A DNA stretch of 64,000 bases from Sphingomonas hominis (GTDB lineage Bacteria > Pseudomonadota > Alphaproteobacteria > Sphingomonadales > Sphingomonadaceae), in NCBI RefSeq assembly GCF_013328205.1, contig NZ_JABULH010000004.1, positions 270,398-334,397 on the forward strand, given 5' to 3'. The position numbers were made by a program, and so were the translations under genes. The notes under the pieces were generated by a model. That model saw only the letters and a program-made list of their open reading frames with translations. It made no database searches and had not been told where the DNA came from. Shown one piece after another: positions 28,528 through 38,546 of the stretch. Every line of letters begins with the position of its first letter. Position 1 is the first letter of the stretch.

Positions 28528-28886
28528 TGCCACACGAACGTCACCGCCATGCGGTGCCAGCCGGCGTCCTTCGGCGGTTCGATCTTGCCGCTGATGGTGC
28601 GCAGCGCGATGCCGGAGGCGTATTGCTCGACAGTCGGACAGTTGATTGCCCGCGGCACGATGCGGCGAACCTTGCCGTCACCAGTCACGTAGATCGCCAG
28701 GTCGACCGCGATCGAATTGGGCTGAGGCGCGGCGCATCGGCCCGCACGCACTTCCTCGCGCACGAAATCGGCAACCGACGCGCTCGCCTCCGCGCGCGGC
28801 ACCCGCAGCGGCGGCAGCCCGCTCCAGTCGAACGGCGGGCTGGGGATCGTCACCACCGCGACCTGCAGGGCGAGCGCGAGCAGCAT
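28524..28886 (-). CDS. Hypothetical exported protein, TonB-C-like
   Basis: 120 aa; hydrophobic N-terminus LLALALQVAVVTIP as signal or anchor. The C-terminal half reads as a small alpha/beta domain (IYVTGDGKVRRIV, CPTVEQYASGIALRTI) reminiscent of a TonB C-terminal fold. Two Cys (in RCAAP and NCPT) could form a disulfide. Overlaps the dut stop by 1 nt and moeB start by 4 nt, so it belongs to the coaBC-dut operon. Function unknown. Confidence 0.65.
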   Translation of the reverse strand: MLLALALQVAVVTIPSPPFDWSGLPPLRVPRAEASASVADFVREEVRAGRCAAPQPNSIAVDLAIYVTGDGKVRRIVPRAINCPTVEQYASGIALRTISGKIEPPKDAGWHRMAVTFVWQ

Positions 28887-29335
28887 CAGCGTCCCGTTGA
28901 TCCGAACCCGCCAGCGCCGCGCGTCGTCGCGTCAAGCGAGTCCACCTCGACCAGATCGGCGCGCAGCACCGGCGCAGGCACGAGTTGCGCAATGCGATCA
29001 CCGCGCCCGACCACGAACGGCTCCTGGCCCAAATTCGCCAAAATCACCTTCACCTCACCGCGATAATCGCTGTCGATCGTGCCCGGCGTGTTCAGGCACG
29101 TGACACCGTGTTTGAGGGCAAGGCCGGATCGCGGACGCACCTGCACTTCATAGCCGTTTGGGATCGCGAGCGCAAAACCGGTCGCGATCGCGGCGCGTGC
29201 GCCGGGTGCGAGCGTGACGTTCTCGGCGGCGATGACGTCCATGCCAGCGGCGCCCGCAGTCGCATAATCGGGCAGGGGCAAGTCTGCACCATGAACGAGA
29301 CGCAGAACGGCAATGGTTACTTCATTGGAGGGCAT
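28886..29335 (-). CDS. dut: dUTP diphosphatase
   Basis: 149 aa trimeric dUTPase with all five motifs: [42 protein letters not shown] and the Gly-rich C-terminal [12 protein letters not shown] 29335; the start lies in the coaBC 3' end (14-bp overlap). Keeps dUTP low and supplies dUMP. Confidence 0.96.
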   Translation of the reverse strand: MPSNEVTIAVLRLVHGADLPLPDYATAGAAGMDVIAAENVTLAPGARAAIATGFALAIPNGYEVQVRPRSGLALKHGVTCLNTPGTIDSDYRGEVKVILANLGQEPFVVGRGDRIAQLVPAPVLRADLVEVDSLDATTRGAGGFGSTGR

Positions 29336-30503
29336 CGGCAATCTTTCCTGCGAGGCGTGCGGCGACCTCGTCCTTGGGCAATTTGGCCCAGTGCTCGACA
29401 CCGTCGGCGGTGATGAGGTGGATCGTGTTGGCATCGCCGCCCATCACGTCGCCCGATACGTCGTTGGCAACGATCCAGTCGGCCTGCTTGCGCGCGCGCT
29501 TGGCAGCGGCGTGCTCGATCACCCGCTCGGTCTCGGCCGCGAAGCCGATCAGCAATCGTGGGCGACGCGCGCTGCGCCCCAGCTCGGCGAGGATGTCAGG
29601 GTTCTCGGTCAGCGTCAGCGCGGGTTGCGCGTCACCCTTCTTGATCTTCTGCCCGGCGATGGCGTCGACGCGCCAGTCGGCGACGGCCGCCACCATCACC
29701 GCCGCGTCGGCAGGAAGCGCCGTGTCGACCGCCTGCGCCATCTCACGCGCGGTCTCCACATCGATCCGGGTCACGCCGGCGGGCGTCGGCAGCATCACCG
29801 GCCCTGCGATCAAGCGGACATCCGCACCCAGCCGCGCCAGTGCAGCCGCGATCGCGAAGCCTTGCTTCCCCGAGGAGCGATTGGCGATGTAGCGTACTGG
29901 ATCGATCGGCTCGTGTGTCGGTCCAGCGGTAACGATCACCCGTTTCCCAGTGAGCGACCGCATCGGAGCGGGAGCCAGCATGGCCTCGATCCGCGCGACG
30001 ATGGCGTCAGGTTCGGGCAGGCGTCCGGTCCCCCATTCGCCGCATGCCATCGCACCCTCGTCGGGCTCGATCACCGTCACGCCGTCTGCGCGCAATTGCG
30101 CGACGTTGCGCTGCGTCGCCGGGTGATGCCACATCCGCACGTTCATCGCGGGGGCAGCAAGCACCGGCTTGTCGGTCGCCAGCAGCAAGGTGGTCGCCAG
30201 ATCGTTCGCCAGCCCCGCTGCCATCCGCGCGAGCAGATCGGCGGAGGCCGGCGCCACCACCACGAGGTCGGCCTGACGGCTGAGCTGGATATGACCCATT
30301 TCGGCCTCGTCCTTCAGGTCCCACAAGGTCGTGTAGACCTTGTCCTCGGATAAAGCGGCGAGCGTCATTGGTGTCACGAAGTGCGCTGCGCCCTCCGTCA
30401 TCACGCAGCGCACCGAATGACCGCGCTTGCGCAAGGTACGCACGATCTCGCACGCCTTGTACGCGGCGATTCCACCGCCGACGATCAGCAGGATACGGCT
30501 CAC
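29322..30503 (-). CDS. coaBC: Bifunctional phosphopantothenoylcysteine decarboxylase/synthetase
   Basis: Coenzyme A synthesis. N-terminal flavoprotein CoaC ([11 protein letters not shown], active His region [13 protein letters not shown]) and C-terminal CoaB ([25 protein letters not shown]). 393 aa. GTG 30503 gives the usual start before [13 protein letters not shown] 30509 is two codons upstream. Formerly called dfp. Confidence 0.95.
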   Translation of the reverse strand: MSRILLIVGGGIAAYKACEIVRTLRKRGHSVRCVMTEGAAHFVTPMTLAALSEDKVYTTLWDLKDEAEMGHIQLSRQADLVVVAPASADLLARMAAGLANDLATTLLLATDKPVLAAPAMNVRMWHHPATQRNVAQLRADGVTVIEPDEGAMACGEWGTGRLPEPDAIVARIEAMLAPAPMRSLTGKRVIVTAGPTHEPIDPVRYIANRSSGKQGFAIAAALARLGADVRLIAGPVMLPTPAGVTRIDVETAREMAQAVDTALPADAAVMVAAVADWRVDAIAGQKIKKGDAQPALTLTENPDILAELGRSARRPRLLIGFAAETERVIEHAAAKRARKQADWIVANDVSGDVMGGDANTIHLITADGVEHWAKLPKDEVAARLAGKIADALQ

Positions 30504-30513
30504 GCCCAAACTC

Positions 30514-31542
30514 TCATCGCGTCACCCTCGTCACCGTGATCCGTCGCCGACTGATCGCCGCCGTCGCCAGCAAGGCTCCAGCCTCCACCGCGAACACCAA
30601 CCCGAGCGGCAGCAGGGTCAGCGCGAGCGCGGCCGCCGACTGCATGCCCGGCACGTACGCGATCATCGGACTGACGACTGCCACCGCCGCTGTCCTGACA
30701 GCCAGCGTGCCGCGAACGACGCTCCATCCTACGATCGCGATCACCAGCGCCGCTGCAGCGAGCGCCGGCGGCATCATCGGCAGGAATGCCGCGGCGACCA
30801 TGTCGAACGGCCCGATCTGCGCGCCGTCCGCCACCGCACCAAGTCCCACTCGCCCAAGCGCAACGCAGTGCGCTGCCCATGCCACCCCGGTGACCGTGAT
30901 GACGATTAGCCATCCCAGCCCCTCGCGCCGCTCGCCCTCGTGCCACGCCGCGGCACCCATGACGAGCGCGAGCACGATCGCCGACGGGTCGATCGTCGCC
31001 GCGATGCAGGCGATGGCGGCCGCCTCGATCCAGCGCCCGCGTCGACGTAATAGCAGCGACCAACCGGCGAGCAGCGCGCACCATCCGGCGTGAGGCTCGG
31101 CGATGACCAGCAGCGCCGTCGCAGTCGTGCCACCCAGCAGCATGAGCGCGCCGAGCACGCGACCGCGCTTATCCGCGAACACCTCGCCAAGCCGGTCCCA
31201 CCCGACCAGCAGCACTGCCGCCAACACGCCGCAGAGCAGGACGACCGTGCCGAACGCGCGTGCGACCATCTCGACCAGGGCCAGCGTGGGCAGGGGAATG
31301 AGGCGACCCGCGAACGCACCCGCCGGCACGATGCCGCCGATCAATCCGTAGAAATCGCTTCCGCTGCGCATCGCAGCGACGACAGCAGCGTGATCATTAT
31401 CGCCCAGCGTGACCGGGTCAGCCAGCATGGCCGCCGTGACTGAAACCACTGCCACGATCGCCAGCAGCCATCGCGCAGATTGGAGGCGCACCCCGGCAAG
31501 GCGACTTGGTTCACGCAACCACGAGAGCGTTTCCGCTACCAC
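30514..31542 (-). CDS. Multi-pass membrane protein, unknown
   Basis: 342 aa, about nine predicted hydrophobic helices, with positive loops (RRRGR, EGERREG). The conserved-looking DNDHAAVVAAMRSGSDFYGLI after the first helix resembles the periplasmic D-containing loop of lipid-linked-sugar glycosyltransferases (GT-C fold), but the assignment is tentative. GTG 31542 overlaps the ubiB stop by 7 bp. Confidence 0.6.
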   Translation of the reverse strand: MVAETLSWLREPSRLAGVRLQSARWLLAIVAVVSVTAAMLADPVTLGDNDHAAVVAAMRSGSDFYGLIGGIVPAGAFAGRLIPLPTLALVEMVARAFGTVVLLCGVLAAVLLVGWDRLGEVFADKRGRVLGALMLLGGTTATALLVIAEPHAGWCALLAGWSLLLRRRGRWIEAAAIACIAATIDPSAIVLALVMGAAAWHEGERREGLGWLIVITVTGVAWAAHCVALGRVGLGAVADGAQIGPFDMVAAAFLPMMPPALAAAALVIAIVGWSVVRGTLAVRTAAVAVVSPMIAYVPGMQSAAALALTLLPLGLVFAVEAGALLATAAISRRRITVTRVTR

Positions 31543-33074
31543 GCGATCCCGACCAACGTCGCACCGACCGCGAGCGCTGCGCTCGCCACCGCCACCGCGA
31601 CGTAGCGCCAGCCGCCGCCGATCCGCACCACCTCGATCTCGCGCAGCGGCGGGGCAGGGGGCGCACCGCCCGGCGCGGGGTAGCGCGCCTCGATCCGCCG
31701 GACGAGGTCGGGTAGCCGCGCGAGCGTGCGCACGTCGGCGACCAGGCGGTCGGCGATGGCGGCTTCGGGGCCCAATTCAGTGCGGATCCATTCCTCGACG
31801 AACGGCCCGGCGGTTTCCCACAGGTTGATGTCGGGGTCGAGGCTGGTCGCCACGCCTTCCACCATTACCATCGTCTTCTGCAGCAGCAGCAGGTGCGGCT
31901 GCGTGATCATGTCGAAGTCGCGCGTGATCGAGAACAGCGAGTCGAGCATCATCCCGATCGACATCTCCTTGACCGGCAGCCCGCGCATCGGCTCGCCCAC
32001 CGCGCGTAGCGCCGTCGCGAACTCGCCGACGTCGTGGTGCGCGGGCACGTAGCCCGCCTCGAAGTGTATCTCCGCCACGCGCCGGTAATTGCCGGTGATC
32101 AGGCCGTAGAGGATTTCCGCGAGCCACACCCGCGCGCGCCGGTCGATCCGCCCCATGATGCCGAAATCGATCGCCACCACGCGGTTGCCCGGCATCGCGA
32201 ACAGGTTCCCCTGGTGCATGTCGGCGTGGAAGAAACCGTCGGCGATCGCCTGCCGCAGGAAGGCGTGGATCAGCACACGCGCCAGTTCGGGCAGGTCGTA
32301 GCCCGCCGCGATCAGCGCAGGCCGGTTCGACAGCTTGATGCCGTCGATCCACTCGCTGGTCAGCACCTTGCCCGTGGTGCGCTGCCAGTCGATCGCGGGC
32401 ACCAGGAAGCCGGGCTCGGCCGACATCGTCTCCGCGAGTTCCGACGACGACGCGGCCTCGCGGCGCAGGTCGAGCTCGCGCGCGGTCCAGCGCTTGAACG
32501 TCTCGATTACCAGCCGGGGTTGCAGCCGCGCGAGCTCGCCACCCATCGGCTCGATCTGCGCCGCCGCCCACTCGTAGGTGTCGATCGCGCGCGCGAAATC
32601 TTCCTCGACGTTGGGGCGCAGCACCTTGACCGCGACGCGCCGCCCGTCGGTCGTGAGCGCGCGGTGCACCTGCGCGATCGAGGCCGCACCGACCGGCGAT
32701 TCCTCGATCTCGCTGAACAATTCGTCAAGCGGCCGGCCGAAGCTCGCTTTCATCTGCGCGCACACGACCGAGAAGGGGATCGGCGGCACCGCATCCTGCA
32801 ACCGCAACAGGCTCGTCGCGGCATCCTCGCCGACGATGTCTGGGCGCGTCGCGAGCGTCTGCCCGAGCTTAATCGCCGCCGGCCCCAGCGCCTCGAACGC
32901 GTCGGCGTAGCGCGGGACCGCGGGCACGCGCGCGCCGAACCGCGCGAGCCGCAGCAAACGACGCAGCCGCGCGGGCGTGTTGGGATCGCGCTCGATCCCG
33001 CGCAAGGCGCCATGCCGCGCCAGCGTGCGGCCCCAGGTCAGCAGCCGCCAGGTGTGAACGATCGCGGAGGTCAA
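31536..33074 (-). CDS. ubiB: Ubiquinone biosynthesis kinase-like protein UbiB
   Basis: ABC1/ADCK atypical kinase-like protein needed for ubiquinone synthesis. 512 aa with the diagnostic KxGQ (LGPAAIKLGQTLATR), Ala-rich nucleotide loop (PVGAASIAQVHRA), Lys in VAVKVLRP, catalytic HADMHQGNLF and DFG (IDFGIMG), and C-terminal TM. The start appears to be a TTG at 33074 overlapping the ubiE TGA (TTGA). Confidence 0.93.
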   Translation of the reverse strand: MTSAIVHTWRLLTWGRTLARHGALRGIERDPNTPARLRRLLRLARFGARVPAVPRYADAFEALGPAAIKLGQTLATRPDIVGEDAATSLLRLQDAVPPIPFSVVCAQMKASFGRPLDELFSEIEESPVGAASIAQVHRALTTDGRRVAVKVLRPNVEEDFARAIDTYEWAAAQIEPMGGELARLQPRLVIETFKRWTARELDLRREAASSSELAETMSAEPGFLVPAIDWQRTTGKVLTSEWIDGIKLSNRPALIAAGYDLPELARVLIHAFLRQAIADGFFHADMHQGNLFAMPGNRVVAIDFGIMGRIDRRARVWLAEILYGLITGNYRRVAEIHFEAGYVPAHHDVGEFATALRAVGEPMRGLPVKEMSIGMMLDSLFSITRDFDMITQPHLLLLQKTMVMVEGVATSLDPDINLWETAGPFVEEWIRTELGPEAAIADRLVADVRTLARLPDLVRRIEARYPAPGGAPPAPPLREIEVVRIGGGWRYVAVAVASAALAVGATLVGIAW

Positions 33075-33808
33075 ATCTTCCAGCCGCTGTGGATCGCGAC
33101 CAGCCCGCCCAGCATCGGCTCGACGTGGGTGCGCACGAAGCCCGCTTCGCCGATCATCCGCTGAAACGCCGGCATGTCGGGGAAGCGGCGGATCGACTCG
33201 ATCAGGTAGCGGTAGCTATCGGGATCGTTCGCCAGCAGCTTGCCGAGCTGCGGCACCACCTTGTGCGAGTAAGCATCATATACTTCGCCGAACCCCGGCC
33301 AAGTGGTGGTGGAGAATTCGAGACAGAAGAACCGACCACCGCGCCGCAGCACGCGGTGCGCCTCGCGCAGCGCCTTCGGAATGTCAGTTACATTCCGAAT
33401 GCCGAACGCGATCGTGTATGCGTCGAAGAACTTGTCGGGGAACGCCAGCGTCTCGGCATTCGCCTCGGTCCACACCAGCCCCGTCAACCCACGTTCCTGC
33501 GCGCGCTTCATGCCGACGCCGAGCATCTCCGGGTTGATGTCGGCAACCGTGATCGCCGCGCCGGACGGCGCCATGCGGAACGCGATGTCGCCGGTGCCGC
33601 CCGCCATGTCGAGGATCTGCTCACCGCTGCGCGGCTTTACACGGCGCACGAAGCGGTCCTTCCACAACCGGTGCATGCCCCCCGACATCGCGTCGTTCAT
33701 CAGATCGTAGCGGCTCGCCACGTTGGAGAAGACGCCGCGCACGCGCTCGGTCTTCTCGGTCGGGGACACGTCTTCGTAGCCGAAGGAGACGGTTTGTTGG
33801 TCGCTCAA
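33071..33808 (-). CDS. ubiE: Ubiquinone/menaquinone methyltransferase
   Basis: C-methylates the quinone ring precursor with SAM. 245 aa; SAM motif ILDMAGGTGDIAFR and family signatures VFSNVASRYDLMND and FGIRNVTD. ATG 33808; divergent from mutM, with 125 bp between. Coupled to ubiB. Confidence 0.95.
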   Translation of the reverse strand: MSDQQTVSFGYEDVSPTEKTERVRGVFSNVASRYDLMNDAMSGGMHRLWKDRFVRRVKPRSGEQILDMAGGTGDIAFRMAPSGAAITVADINPEMLGVGMKRAQERGLTGLVWTEANAETLAFPDKFFDAYTIAFGIRNVTDIPKALREAHRVLRRGGRFFCLEFSTTTWPGFGEVYDAYSHKVVPQLGKLLANDPDSYRYLIESIRRFPDMPAFQRMIGEAGFVRTHVEPMLGGLVAIHSGWKI

Positions 33809-33933
33809 CTCTCACATCCGTTCATGACCGGCGGCCTGGATGGTCCTGGCACGCGCGCCGCCCGCGCGAGGCGGAAACCCCGCCGCTCTAGCCAAGCCTT
33901 GCCGGGCGGGCAAACCCAACCTAGCTCGCCGTG

Positions 33934-34776
33934 GTGCCAGAGCTTCCAGAAGTTGAAACAACCGTGCGCGGGCTGCGTCCGGTCCTCCAAGGACAGGTGA
34001 TCCGCAGCATTGAGACGCGCCGCGCCAATCTGCGCCGCGCGTTCCCCGACGATCTGCGACAGCGGCTGACCGGCGCGCGCGTGACCGACCTCGATCGCCG
34101 CGCCAAATACGGGCTGATCGGCACCGATCGCGGCGACACGATGCTCTTTCATCTCGGCATGTCGGGGCGGTGGCGCGTCGACCCGGTTGAGCTTCAGCTC
34201 CACGACCATCTGGTGATCGAGACCGAGGAAGGGCGCCGGCTCGCGCTCAACGATGCGCGGCGCTTCGGCTCGGTTGATCTGGTGCCGACCGAGACACTGG
34301 CGGCATTTCCCGCGTTCCAGCTGCTGGGTCCAGAGCCGCTCGACCGCTCGTTCGATGCGGTCTACCTTCGCGCGGCGCTGGCGGGCAAGCGGACCTCGAT
34401 CAAGCTCGCACTGCTCGACCAGTGCGTCGTGGCCGGCCTCGGCAACATTTACGTGTGCGAAGCGCTGTACGACGCCCGGATCGACCCGCATCAGATGGCG
34501 GGCGACATCGGCCACGACGCGCTCGTTCGATTGGTCGACGCGGTTCACCTCGTACTGGAGGCAGCGATCGCGGCGGGCGGATCGACCTTGCGCGATTACG
34601 CGCGGCCCAACGGCGAGCTCGGCTATTTCTCCAAGCAGTTCGCAGTCTACGGGCGCGAGGGTGAACCGTGCGCGTGCGGCGGGCTGGTCGCGCGCTATGC
34701 CGAGGGCGGGCGGTCGACCTTCTGGTGTCCCGCCTGCCAGGGCACGAAACCGCTCAAGCGCCGCCGCAAGAGTTGA
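33934..34776 (+). CDS. mutM: Formamidopyrimidine-DNA glycosylase
   Basis: Excises 8-oxoguanine. Pro at residue 2 is the catalytic nucleophile, so the second of two tandem GTG codons (33934) is the needed start: it yields MPELPEVE; GTG 33931 would bury the proline. Other motifs: Lys in GMSGRWR-adjacent strand, N(x)R region (LNDARRFG), H2TH helices ([11 protein letters not shown]) and a C-terminal zinc finger (CAC, CPAC). 280 aa. Confidence 0.95.
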   Translation: MPELPEVETTVRGLRPVLQGQVIRSIETRRANLRRAFPDDLRQRLTGARVTDLDRRAKYGLIGTDRGDTMLFHLGMSGRWRVDPVELQLHDHLVIETEEGRRLALNDARRFGSVDLVPTETLAAFPAFQLLGPEPLDRSFDAVYLRAALAGKRTSIKLALLDQCVVAGLGNIYVCEALYDARIDPHQMAGDIGHDALVRLVDAVHLVLEAAIAAGGSTLRDYARPNGELGYFSKQFAVYGREGEPCACGGLVARYAEGGRSTFWCPACQGTKPLKRRRKS

Positions 34777-34873
34777 CGCTTCGCACGCGCATCGCTATGC
34801 GCAGCACCTTCAACAGGGTGGCGGGCCGTTCCCGCGCCCTTTGTCAACGTTTTCAGCAGATCAGAGGACCTAC

Positions 34874-35137
34874 ATGGCGAACACGCCGCAAGCCAAGAAG
34901 CGCATCCGCCGCAACGAGCGTCGGGCCGAAGTCAACGGTGCCCGCATCGGTCGCATCCGTACCTTCGTGAAGAAGGTCGAGGCAGCGCTCGCGGCCGGCG
35001 ACAAGACGGCCGCAACGACGGCGCTGGCCGCAGTGCAGCCGGAGCTGGCGCGCGGCGTGGCCAAGGGCGTGCTTCACAAGAACACGGCGTCGCGCAAGTT
35101 CTCGCGCCTGACGAAGCGTTTGTCCGCGCTCGCTTGA
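34874..35137 (+). CDS. rpsT: 30S ribosomal protein S20
   Basis: 87 aa, starts [23 protein letters not shown] 9 bp upstream of ATG 34874. The rpsT-dnaA arrangement next to mutM/ubiE is a conserved alphaproteobacterial junction. A strong terminator follows. Confidence 0.96.
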   Translation: MANTPQAKKRIRRNERRAEVNGARIGRIRTFVKKVEAALAAGDKTAATTALAAVQPELARGVAKGVLHKNTASRKFSRLTKRLSALA

Positions 35138-35160
35138 TCTGATTTTTACCGGAAATTAAA

Positions 35161-35187
35161 GGCTCGTCGGGACCCGCCCGACGGGCC
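35161..35187 (+). terminator. Intrinsic terminator after rpsT
   Basis: GGCTCGTCGGG and CCCGACGGGCC form an 11-bp stem with one T-G pair, loop ACCCG, followed by a T-run (tttttt). It isolates rpsT from dnaA. Confidence 0.85.
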
Positions 35188-35588
35188 TTTTTTCTTGTCC
35201 GGAGTCGTCCCGCGGAACATTCGAGCATCGTTGAACGCAGCGAAATCGAGCATTTCAGAAAACCCAGTTTAATCCGCGATTCGTGCTCTCCGGGCTTTGC
35301 CGCTCGCTAACAAAACTGAGTCTATACAGACACTTATAAGATTTCCGACGCGTTTGCGCGCCGGAATCCGTGTCAATCCGCTTTATTTCGTTTTTGTGTC
35401 CGCGGCCGGACTTGATCGACTCACGCCGCTGTTCTTATCCCTGTCCCTCCAGGCCGACGCATCGTTCGGTTGGGACAGTACGGATCAGCTTGGCGACCCG
35501 ACGCGGTGGGGACCGTGTGGTGGGAAGTTCTGACCTTCGTGAGTGTCGATCCGCGAACACCCTGTTCGCGGAACCGGGAGAATATTGT
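35188..35588 (+). other. dnaA upstream region, no gene
   Basis: About 400 bp between the rpsT terminator and the dnaA GTG. No gene is supported. It is noticeably AT-richer around 35260-35400 (for example ACTGAGTCTATACAGAC, ACTTATAAG), where a promoter is likely, so dnaA would have a long 5' leader. I saw no consensus DnaA box (TTATCCACA); the nearest is a weak TTATCCCTG at about 35437. A small open frame at 35297-35533 lacks recognisable features. Confidence 0.5.
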
Positions 35589-37034
35589 GTGACGCATGCC
35601 GATGGACAGACTGGGTTGAGCGATGCGGGCCGAGCATGGTCCCGCGTTCGCGCCAACCTGCGCCTGTCCGCGGGCGCACGGCTGTTCGACCAATGGCTCG
35701 CGCCGATGTCGCTGGTCGAGCCGTGTGACGGCGAGGACGTGCGCCTGGCGCTGCCGTCCGCCTTCATGACCGATTGGGTGCGCAACCATTATGCCGAGCG
35801 GCTGGTGCACGAGTTCCGTGCCCTGCTGCCACGCGTACGCAGCGTTACGATCGAGACGCGCCGTGCGACACCCGCGCCCGAGGTGCTGACGATCGCGGTG
35901 CCAGCACCTGTCGCCGCCCGCCCGGCTGCGGTCGCCGCGCCGCTGCTCGACCTCGTCGCCGCCACGCCTGCAGTTCGGCCGCCGGTGTCCGAGCCTGCGT
36001 CGTTCATCGAGCGTCCGCAGCTCGACCCGCGTTACACCTTCGACCGCTTCGTCGCCGACCCCTCGAACCTCGTCGCGCTCAACGCCGCGCGTGCGCTTGC
36101 CGAACCTGGTCCGGTTCGCTTCAGCCCGTTGTTCATCCATGGCGGCACGGGGCAGGGCAAGTCGCACCTGATGCACGCGATCGGCCACGCCTTCCTCGAC
36201 GCACGTCCCGACGCGCGCGTGCTGTGCATGTCGGCCGAGCGCTTTATGTTCGACTTCGTCGCCGCGATGCGCGCGCGTGACACCCACGCGTTCAAGTCGC
36301 GCCTGCGCGGCTGCGACCTGCTGCTGATTGACGATCTCCAGTTCATCGCGGGCAAGGACGCGACACAGGAGGAGTTCTTCCACACGATCAACGAGATCAT
36401 GGCCGCGGGCAAGCGGCTGGTGATCTCCGCCGACCGCGCGCCGCAGGCGCTCGACGGGGTCGAGACGCGCATCCTCGGCCGCATGAGCGCGGGGCTGGTC
36501 GCCGACGTGAAGATGTCGACGCTTGAGCTGCGTCGCGCGGTACTCGCACAGCGGCTGGCCGAGCTGCCCGACGCGATCGTGCCCGCCGAGGTGGTCGACA
36601 TGATCGCCTGCCGCATCGCCAGCTCGATCCGCGAGGTCGAGGGCGCGCTCAACCGCGTCGTCGCCTATGCCTCGCTAACAGGGGAGGTGATCGACCTCAG
36701 CTTCGCTCAGAGCGTGCTCGGCGACACGCTGCGCGGCGCACAGCGGCGCGTCACGATCGACGAGATCCAGAAGCTCGTGTCCGAGCATTTCGACATCAAG
36801 CAGATCGACCTGCTCTCCGCCCGCCGCGCGCGTGCCGTCGCCCGCCCGCGCCAGATTGCGATGTACCTTGCCAAGCGGATGACGACGCGCTCGCTGCCCG
36901 AGATCGGGCGCAAGTTCGGCGGGCGCGATCACAGCACGGTGATCCACGCCGTGCGCCGGATCGAGGAGCTGCGCGACACCGACCGCGACGTCGACGGCGC
37001 AGTGCGCACGCTGATTCACCAGCTCGAGGCCTGA
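35589..37034 (+). CDS. dnaA: Chromosomal replication initiator DnaA
   Basis: 481 aa. N-terminal domain I (WSRVRANLRLSAGARLFDQWL), AAA+ domain with Walker A GGTGQGKSH and Walker B LLLIDDLQF, and DNA-binding domain IV with GGRDHSTVIHAVRRI. I chose GTG 35589, preceded by a GGGAG ribosome-binding site about 9 bp upstream; the open frame reaches back to 35370 with Arg/Cys-rich sequence that is not DnaA. Confidence 0.95.
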   Translation: MTHADGQTGLSDAGRAWSRVRANLRLSAGARLFDQWLAPMSLVEPCDGEDVRLALPSAFMTDWVRNHYAERLVHEFRALLPRVRSVTIETRRATPAPEVLTIAVPAPVAARPAAVAAPLLDLVAATPAVRPPVSEPASFIERPQLDPRYTFDRFVADPSNLVALNAARALAEPGPVRFSPLFIHGGTGQGKSHLMHAIGHAFLDARPDARVLCMSAERFMFDFVAAMRARDTHAFKSRLRGCDLLLIDDLQFIAGKDATQEEFFHTINEIMAAGKRLVISADRAPQALDGVETRILGRMSAGLVADVKMSTLELRRAVLAQRLAELPDAIVPAEVVDMIACRIASSIREVEGALNRVVAYASLTGEVIDLSFAQSVLGDTLRGAQRRVTIDEIQKLVSEHFDIKQIDLLSARRARAVARPRQIAMYLAKRMTTRSLPEIGRKFGGRDHSTVIHAVRRIEELRDTDRDVDGAVRTLIHQLEA

Positions 37035-37046
37035 CGCCGCTCAGGC
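37029..37046. terminator. Short palindrome joining dnaA and PspC-like stops
   Basis: GCCTGA-CGCCGC-TCAGGC: a 6-bp perfect stem whose arms contain both stop codons (dnaA TGA and the minus-strand TGA). No T-tract; weak evidence for a bidirectional terminator. Confidence 0.3.
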
Positions 37047-37355
37047 AGCGTGGGCGAGCGGCACCTCGTCCATATCCTGTTCGGACGCGACCAAGGCGAC
37101 GTTTTCGGCCGCGGGGATCTGACGGGTTTTGACGTCAGGCGCGGCGAGCCGGCTGATCAGCACGATCACGCCCAGTACCACATAGGCGGCGAGCGCCGCC
37201 TCCATGTTCACCATCAACCCCGCACCGATCGCGAGTCGCAACCACAGCGGGTTGAAGCCGAAATCGGCGGCGAGTGCGGCGCACACGCCGAAGATGCTGT
37301 CGCGAGCAGGCTTGTCGGATTTCAGCTTGTCGCTGGTGATTGCTCGATCGGTCAT
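37041..37355 (-). CDS. PspC-domain membrane protein
   Basis: 104 aa. The segment SIFGVCAALAADFGFNPLWLRLAI is the PspC hallmark, followed by a TM (AALAAYVVLGVIVLIS). In enterobacteria PspC helps sense envelope stress; here it stands alone. A basic N-terminal tail KLKSDKPARD precedes the domain. Confidence 0.8.
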   Translation of the reverse strand: MTDRAITSDKLKSDKPARDSIFGVCAALAADFGFNPLWLRLAIGAGLMVNMEAALAAYVVLGVIVLISRLAAPDVKTRQIPAAENVALVASEQDMDEVPLAHAA

Positions 37356-37514
37356 GGTCTTCGCTCCGCTTCATAGGAGGCCGCAGCCTCGATGCGCGTT
37401 GCTGAGCACCAATCGTGCCAATCCGCTAAGCCGCTGATCTCGCATGCAAGCCATGGCGTTTTGGCTCAAGTCGGTGGCGCCGCACGCCATAAGTTGGCGC
37501 GAGGTGCGCCAGGA

Positions 37515-38546
37515 TCAGACGAGCAGCCCCATCGCCTCCTGCGCGCGCCGCAGCAGCGGCGCCGCCAGGTCGCGCGCGCGCTCGGCGCCACGCTCCAGAA
37601 TTGCGTCGATCGCGCCGCGGTCGTCGAGCAGGCGCGTCATCTCGTCGCGGATCGGCGCGAGCTTCGCGACCGCGAGATCGGCGAGCGCGGGCTTGAACTG
37701 TCCGAAGCCCTTGCCGGCATATTCCGCCACGACGTCAGCCGGAGTGCGATCCGCCAGCGCCGCGAAGATGGTGACGAGGTTGCGTGCCTCGGCGCGGCCT
37801 TCCAGCTCTTCCCACGTCTCGGGCAGCAGGTCGGGGTCGGTCTTTGCGCGCCGGAACTTGTCCGCGATCACCTCGTCCGTGTCGATCAGCTTGACCACCG
37901 ACTGCTCGGACGGGTTCGACTTCGACATCTTCGCGCCCGCGTCGCGCAGGCTCATAATGCGCGGTGCCGCTTCGCTGACCAGCGGGGCGGGCAGGGTGAA
38001 CAGCTCGGTCGCGTAATCGGCATTGAACTTGGTCGCGATGTCGCGCGCGAGCTCCAGATGCTGTTTCTGATCCTCGCCAACCGGCACGTGCGTCGCATTG
38101 TACAGCAGCACGTCCGCGGCCATCAGCACCGGGTAATCGTACAGCCCGACGCTCGCGCCCTCGCGATTCTTGCCCGCCTTGTCCTTGAACTGCGTCATGC
38201 GATTGAGCCAGCCGACCCGCGCGACGTTGTTGAGCAGCCACGACAGCTCGCTGTGCTGCGGCACGCGCGCCTGGTTGAACAGGATCGAGCGTTCGGGATC
38301 AATCCCGGCCGCAACCAGCGTCGCGGTCATCTCGATCGTGTTAGCGCGCAGCTCGGCGGGCGCGATCCACTCGGTCAGCCCGTGCAGGTCGGCGATAAAG
38401 TACATCGTCTCGCCGCCCTGCGACAGGATCTGGTCCTGCATCGCAACCCACTGCTTCACCGCGCCCAAGTAATTGCCGAGGTGGAGATTGCCGGTCGGCT
38501 TGATGCCGGAGACGACGCGCATGCTGGCAGGACTGTCGGGGTTCAT
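37515..38546 (-). CDS. trpS: Tryptophanyl-tRNA synthetase
   Basis: 343 aa class I enzyme. HIGH-equivalent SGIKPTGNLHLGNYLGA and KMSKS present as AKMSKSNPSEQS. Start ATG 38546 overlaps the murJ stop by 4 bp (ATGA); MRVVSG at 38522 is a shorter alternative. Upstream open frame to 38951 is murJ shadow. Confidence 0.95.
   Translation of the reverse strand: MNPDSPASMRVVSGIKPTGNLHLGNYLGAVKQWVAMQDQILSQGGETMYFIADLHGLTEWIAPAELRANTIEMTATLVAAGIDPERSILFNQARVPQHSELSWLLNNVARVGWLNRMTQFKDKAGKNREGASVGLYDYPVLMAADVLLYNATHVPVGEDQKQHLELARDIATKFNADYATELFTLPAPLVSEAAPRIMSLRDAGAKMSKSNPSEQSVVKLIDTDEVIADKFRRAKTDPDLLPETWEELEGRAEARNLVTIFAALADRTPADVVAEYAGKGFGQFKPALADLAVAKLAPIRDEMTRLLDDRGAIDAILERGAERARDLAAPLLRRAQEAMGLLV

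Noticed and set aside
35188-35588. Chromosomal origin oriC
   Set aside because: No cluster of DnaA boxes and no AT-rich unwinding repeats beyond mild AT enrichment.
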